From Microcebus murinus (Eukaryota > Chordata > Mammalia > Primates > Cheirogaleidae): 64,000 nucleotides of DNA. The position numbers and the translations under genes are program-made. Where the stretch lies: contig NC_134111.1 of NCBI RefSeq assembly GCF_040939455.1, forward strand, positions 58,608,501 through 58,672,500. The letters run 5' to 3'. A model generated the notes under the pieces. It did not search any database. It was not told the origin of the DNA and saw only the letters and a program-made list of their open reading frames with translations. The stretch's first letter is position 1; every line of letters starts with the position of its first letter. This document shows, piece after piece, positions 59,440 through 64,000 of this stretch.

Positions 59440-59947
59440 CTGGGTAGGGTGAGTAGGAATTGGTCATTTTATAATAGAAATGATTTCCAAGGCAGAAAGG
59501 ACAATCTGTGAGCAACGGGGAAGATAGAGGTTGGTGTGAGAGTCTGAAGATACACTAGGATGACTAGAATAAGGACACTCAGTTGATATAAGGCTGGACA
59601 GCTGAGAAAAAGCCAAATTATGGTGGCTTTGCAAGTCATGTTAGGAGTTCAGAGTTTATCTTGTTCAGCCTTTATCCTGTGGGAAGCCATTGAGAAGTTG
59701 TATGCTGACAGCTATATGATCAAATGTGCATTTTATAGAGAAAATTCTGACTACAGGAGACCAATTAGAGAATGACATAATGGTTAAGATCAAAATTGAA
59801 AGCAATTCTGCAAAGATATTGTCAGTGGAAATAGAGAAATTTTGGAAAGAGTGTTAACAGGATTTGGTGATTCCTGAGTAGACGGTGATGCCCCTAAATG
59901 ATGTGGAGAATATTTAAGGAGAAGTGAATTTGGAGAGTGGTGTTTAC
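59440..59947 (-). mobile_element. L2 LINE, antisense (left part)
   Basis: Antisense L2: 'ggtggctttgcaagtcatgttaggagttcagagtttat', 'tgtgggaagccattgagaagttgtatgctgacagctatatgatc', 'ttctgactacaggagaccaattagag'. These match 'ggccatggtaaggagtttggatttta...gggaagccattggagggttt'. It is interrupted at 59948 by a small transposon. Confidence 0.82.
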
Positions 59948-60228
59948 CACATTAACTGCCATGTCAGTTGTATTTAACTCATGCTGGTTTTGAGCTCGGG
60001 GCCTTGTGAAGCATATGTAACTCACACATCTCTACTTTGGGAGTCACATGAACTATTTTTCAAGTCACATATAACTCACGCACAGAAAACAATAAAAATA
60101 ACAAATTTTTCATTAAATTAGAAAGAATTGTTTTGTTTTTGAAGTTTTGAAGTTTTTATTCTATTTTCATAATAAAACATCATGGCCTCAAGGGAAAAAA
60201 TTTTTTTTCTAGGGTGGCAGTCAATGTG
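59948..60228. mobile_element. Small inverted-repeat DNA transposon (281 bp) inserted in L2
   Basis: Terminal inverted repeats CACATTAACTGCCA (59948-59961) and, inward from the right, CACATTGACTGCCA (60215-60228) differ at one transition. The flanking L2 is continuous across it. Flanking tetramers are TTAC and TTGC, which could be decayed TTAA (piggyBac-type) duplications; that is inference. The interior contains repeated ATTTAACTCATG / ATATAACTCACG motifs and AT-rich sequence, with no transposase. I do not recognise the family with certainty. Confidence 0.65.
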
Positions 60229-60560
60229 TTGCTGAGTTCCATTTTGGACAGTAGAATTTGAAAATTCTTTGCTACATTCAATTGAAGATCTCAGAGTGTT
60301 GATTGTATGGGCCAGGAACTCAGGAAGGCATGGCAAACCATATTTAGAGATTTTGGAGTCATTAGCAAAGAAAGTGGCCTTTGAAGTCCTAGGAGTAGAT
60401 AAGGCACCCTGAAGAGAATGGGCAGAGGAAGAGAATAGGAAAGTCAAGTCTAGACTCCTAAGGAACATCAACATATAAAGGAGGAGGAGGGCTGCTCTTG
60501 TATTTCTCAGGCCCTGAGGTTTTAAGAGGTCTTCAGAAAAAGAAGCAGCAAGTGACAACA
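60229..60560 (-). mobile_element. L2 LINE, antisense (right part)
   Basis: L2 continues: 'gagttccattttggacagtagaattt', 'tttagagattttggagtcattagcaaag', 'ctagactcctaaggaacatcaacatataaagg'. It corresponds to 'gagttcggttttggacatgttaagtttg...gggagtcatcagcgt'. The 147-codon minus frame at 60118-60561 spans transposon plus L2 and is not a gene. Confidence 0.75.
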
Positions 60561-61159
60561 ATCTAAACTGGTAAGAAGATGAAGTGTTTGATATTAGGTA
60601 TGAGGTTGGAGTGTCACCATCAATATCTATTCATAATTCTAAAACTAGATTCCAACACAAGAAAAACATCTCTTGAGGTCCTGTGGATATGAAGAGGACT
60701 CATAGCCTGATTATCTCACTAATGTTTTTGCAGTTTCTTTGCTTTTCCTTCCCTTCTTTGGTAATGCTCTATCCAAGACATGCTGGCCTGGTAACATGCC
60801 AGGCATAAGCAGCTTGAAGATTGCCCTCACTTTATTCTTAGATAATATTCTCACTCATATTATATAAAAAGGAAGTTTTATGATAGGGGTAGGAAAACTA
60901 AAATATCTGTTTACCCTAGGTATGAGCTATACTTAGAAATGTAAAAATATTCTAAGTAGTAATTTAAGACTCATTTTCCTCAAGAATCTCATAAAAATTA
61001 AGGAATGCAAAAGTCCTGATAAATTTTAAGTATCCACTGATAATGAAATAGATCCACTTATGTTTATAGTCTGCATCACATGCACTTACACATGCTGTTT
61101 CTTCATTCTAGTAGAAAAATCTTAGAATCATGACATATTAAGTCTTAAACTATCTCAAA
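60561..61159. other. Unassigned non-coding sequence
   Basis: No repeat or gene recognised. Confidence 0.4.
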
Positions 61160-61480
61160 GAGAGCCTCTAACTCAAGCCCTCTCTCCCTTGGTCCTTCAC
61201 CCACTTTCTAGATGAGGAACATGAGGTGCCGAGATGATGGCCCTTGGAACTTATATTTGCATTGTTGCTATATATTTAAATAATAATGATTACATTTAAG
61301 GGAAAAGAAATTGATCACACTGGTTAAGGTCCTTGGTGTTTGGAATTGGACTGTCTGGGTTTGAATTCAGTTTCAGACAAACCATTGATCTTGGGAAAAA
61401 TCACTTAACTTCTCTGTTCCTTAGTTTCTGCATCTATAAAATCAGTTAATGGTAGTATTCATAGATATTGGTAGAATATT
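61160..61480 (+). mobile_element. Two MIR SINE fragments
   Basis: A MIR core is seen at about 61190-61250 ('ttcacccactttctagatgaggaacatgaggtgccgag'). A clearer MIR lies at 61320-61480 ('ggaattggactgtctgggtttgaattcag', 'gaaaaatcacttaacttctctgttccttagtttctgcatctataaaatc'). Confidence 0.75.
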
Positions 61481-61824
61481 CTCTTTGAATTTCTTGGATT
61501 TCCACCTGTCTTAAGAGCAGAGACACTGACTACCTTTGTTTTAGACTAGCTTTTCAAAGATGTTTGTATAACTGCCCTGAAAGACAGAGACAGTGTTTTT
61601 CTCCAGGGCAAAGGGCAAGAGTGCTTTCTGTCCAGCATAATGAAAACAATGTCTCCCTCTGAGGCAAAGGTGAGGTATCCTTACTGCCTTTTATAAAATA
61701 TTTGGGTTTCCTAATCTCAGGATTCCTCTCCTGAGAAATGACCAACTGCATGTATAGGCATCACCTGGTCCTCAGAGAACTGGTACAAATATTGATACTC
61801 TGGCTGTTACTATTGATGTGAATA

Positions 61825-62160
61825 CAGGTTGAGCATCCATAATCCAAAAACCCAAAGACTGAAATGCTCCAAAATTTGAAACTTTTGAATATTGGAAAAT
61901 TCCACATCTGACCTGATGTGACAGGTCAAAATGCAGTCAAAACTTGGTTTCATGCACACAATTTTTAAAAATATTATATAAAATTATCTTAGGTTATGTG
62001 TATAAGGTATATATGAAACATAAATAAATTCTGTGTTTGGAAATGGGTCCCATTCTCAAGATATCACATTACATAAATGCAAATCTTCTAAAATCTAAAA
62101 ACGCCCCAAATCTGAAACACTTTTGGCCTCAAGCATTTTGGATAAGAGATACTCAACCTA
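61825..62160 (+). mobile_element. Tigger-like (TcMar) non-autonomous transposon, 336 bp
   Basis: The left end CAGGTTGAGCATCCATAATC and the right end, read inward, TAGGTTGAGTATCTCTTATC form terminal inverted repeats. TA dinucleotides flank both (61823-61824 and 62161-62162), as expected for Tc1/mariner elements. The interior has 'ccgaaatgctccaaaat'-type wording. I place it in the Tigger group (Tigger7-like) from memory. Confidence 0.85.
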
Positions 62161-63399
62161 TAATAAAATCCTCTGTCTCTGACCCAGGAATCTCATACGT
62201 GCAATTATGACAAGCTAGCATGTTATCTTACAAATACAGTAAAATCTCAGACTCTTCATAGTTCTTGCCAATGAATTTCTATAAAAGATGAGTAAATAAA
62301 CATAAAGAGCTTAGAAGAGTATCTGGCATATAACAACTAATGACAGTAAATCACTCCTACTCCTTCAACAAGCTACTCATCAACAGCCTGATTCTAACTG
62401 TATGCTCTTAGATGGAATGTGAAATATTTAAAAAATATAATTATTTAGTTCAATCTTTAGTATAATTTCTTAATAAATCAGTCTTCCTTCAGAAACCCTT
62501 GAAAGATTATGCTTTTACTGTAAATACAAATATTGCATGAAGATAGTAAACTTTTACAAATTTCCTTATTCCCTTCACTGGAACACTTCCTGCCTTACTG
62601 CTCACACATTCGAACATCATGTTTTCAGTTGTTGGAAGGTGTGTAGTGTGACTATTGATGTATAGTGTGACGAATGTTTGAGTTACAATGCTTTTTAAAA
62701 AAAAAATTGAAGTATTCTCCATTACTGTCAACTCATTTTGTTATTTCTATTTCTGATTCACTTCACCCGCTCTTTAAAAACACTGGGGTCTTTTTTTCCT
62801 GATGTGTCTTCTAGGCTATTTCCAGAGTTCTGTTTTCTATCTTTACATTTGTCAAACATAGTGGTTCCATCTTTTAAAAATACTATTTCACCTGTTCTTT
62901 TTCTTTTCTACACTGTACTTCACACTTCTGAAAATCAGCATGACCTTTTTCATTCTTGATCAACACTTGCTATAACAGCCTTCCCTGTAGCAAAGGGAAG
63001 TAACTAGAATCAGCAACGTGCTAAATGGTTGATCAGGATGTGGGGCCTAAATCCAGGCTTATACCCAGCTGGAGTACTTGGCCACCTACCTTATGTAATT
63101 TTAGGGATTTCAAAACCCTACATGTCTGCAGATCTTTTGAGCATTGATTTGCCATAATCCTTAGTCATTATCCTAAAGTTTAGATAGACAGGGGCCTTGT
63201 CTTTAGCTGGCTGCTGTTGAAGCACCATAATCATGCATTATTATTATTATAAGAACTACTTATCAACTTGAGCGCTGAGGAGAAGGGCATTTTACTGCAC
63301 AGGGAGGAAACAGGAGTGAAGGAAGAGCATGCCAGGAGCCAGATCTCTACAACAGAACACAGTAACAGTAGGGCATCACGCTAGGAGGTCTATGGTATG
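62161..63399. other. Mostly unassigned sequence
   Basis: It contains a possible MIR 3' scrap at about 62290-62340 ('taaagagcttagaagagtatctggcatataacaactaatg') and a (TTA)n tract at about 63238-63251. No gene recognised. Confidence 0.4.
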
Positions 63400-63750
63400 G
63401 GCACTTGGAAAGCATTGTTGGTCTCCCCATGTGCCCAGTAATGGGACAAGCACTGAGAGGATAATAAAGATGGTAAGACATAGTCTCTGCCTTTAAAGTA
63501 CTTTCAGTCTAGCTGGGGAATTTAGGCCCACACGACCTAGATAGAACACTGTATATAACTATTATGTTATGTGGTATAGACATAACTATGGATATAGAAG
63601 ACACCACAGACTTGTCTGTAGACAACACTGTTAAGAGTTCAAAGAAGGGAGACATTAAATACCTCAGGATTGACAGCATTCTCAGAAACAGCAATGAAAA
63701 ATTAAAAAGAAGAAATGAGAGTGGTCAAAGAAGGGAAGAGCGACGTATTG
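63400..63750 (-). mobile_element. L2 LINE fragment, antisense (tentative)
   Basis: 'gtgcccagtaatgggacaagcactgagaggataataaagatggtaagacatagtctctgcctttaaagtactttcagtctagctgggg' resembles the antisense L2 3' end ('...gtgccaggcactgtgctaggcgctgggatacaaagatgaataagacacagtccctgccctcaaggagctcacagtctagtgggg'). The call weakens towards the right. The 61- and 79-codon frames here are chance. Confidence 0.6.
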
Positions 63751-64000
63751 GCAGCATAATGTACCAGTACAGTGGTTGTGTGGAAGCAGTTGCCACAAGA
63801 TGAGACAAAAATGGTTTTCAGCACAATGTGGCTTTGAGCTGGCAACAACTTAGAAGACAGACTTGAAGTTCATGTGGGGCCATGACTCATACAAAACTCT
63901 GTAATTCAATTTCCATATTTGTAAAAACAAGTTATGTGGAATTTACTTGTTACCCTCCTCATTCCTGATGTGTTTGGCTCCAATAGGTTATAGCAGGCAT
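63751..64000. other. Unassigned non-coding sequence at window end
   Basis: Nothing recognisable in the last 250 bp. Confidence 0.4.

Noticed and set aside
60118..60561. 147-codon minus frame
   Set aside because: It runs from the inverted-repeat transposon into antisense L2, so it is a repeat artefact.
1..64000. CRISPR arrays, tRNA/rRNA genes, prokaryotic operons or phage-like modules
   Set aside because: None are visible. Alu, MIR, L1, L2 and LTR content shows this is primate nuclear DNA, and no cloverleaf or regularly spaced direct-repeat array was found.

Overview
This is nuclear DNA from a primate, most likely a strepsirrhine of the lemur lineage. The best evidence is the pair of dimeric Alu elements (44645-44975 and 51003-51308). 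The first has the long A/T-rich linker and the right-arm wording (GAGCTAGGCTGATGCCACGG) that I associate with lemur Alus. Short L1 3' ends with lemur-like 3' UTR wording (TTGTACCCCCATAATATG type) support this. The rest of the repeat content is ordinary for a placental mammal: MIR, L2, old L1, MLT1 LTRs, MER5A-like and Tigger-like DNA transposons.

I find no protein-coding gene, rRNA, tRNA or CRISPR. All open frames are short (60-170 codons), lack family resemblance, overlap on both strands and often run through repeats. The window reads as intergenic or deep intronic DNA.

Layout: 0-6 kb is mostly unassigned AT-rich sequence with an LTR-like block at 1.5-1.9 kb. From 6.4 to 10.9 kb lies a patchwork of old L1 on the minus strand and L2, cut by two short young L1 3' ends. 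From 11 to 16 kb is mostly unassigned. An antisense L2 and a MER5A-like element fill 16.3-17.3 kb. From 17.3 to 21.25 kb is a repeat-poor block with a CpG-rich segment (about 20.0-20.5 kb), a CTCF-like motif and a CCAAT/TATA/splice-donor string; it is the best candidate for regulatory function. From 22.0 to 23.8 kb come a compound microsatellite, a CpG-rich hAT-like element with 8-bp target duplications, and a solo LTR. From 27.4 to 39 kb are L2, MIR, a truncated L1 and an MLT1 LTR nested between pieces of a long L2. From 44.6 to 51.3 kb are an Alu, an old L1 split by a 1.4-kb processed retrocopy, a Tigger-like element, an MLT1 LTR and a second Alu. From 53 to 63.8 kb are MIRs, a MER5A-like element, another solo LTR, an L2 interrupted by a small inverted-repeat transposon, and a Tigger-like element.

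No multi-gene system is visible. The interest lies in the regulatory-looking block, the retrocopy, the two lineage-type DNA transposons and the solo LTRs. Repeat family names come from memory of consensus sequences, not from a search.
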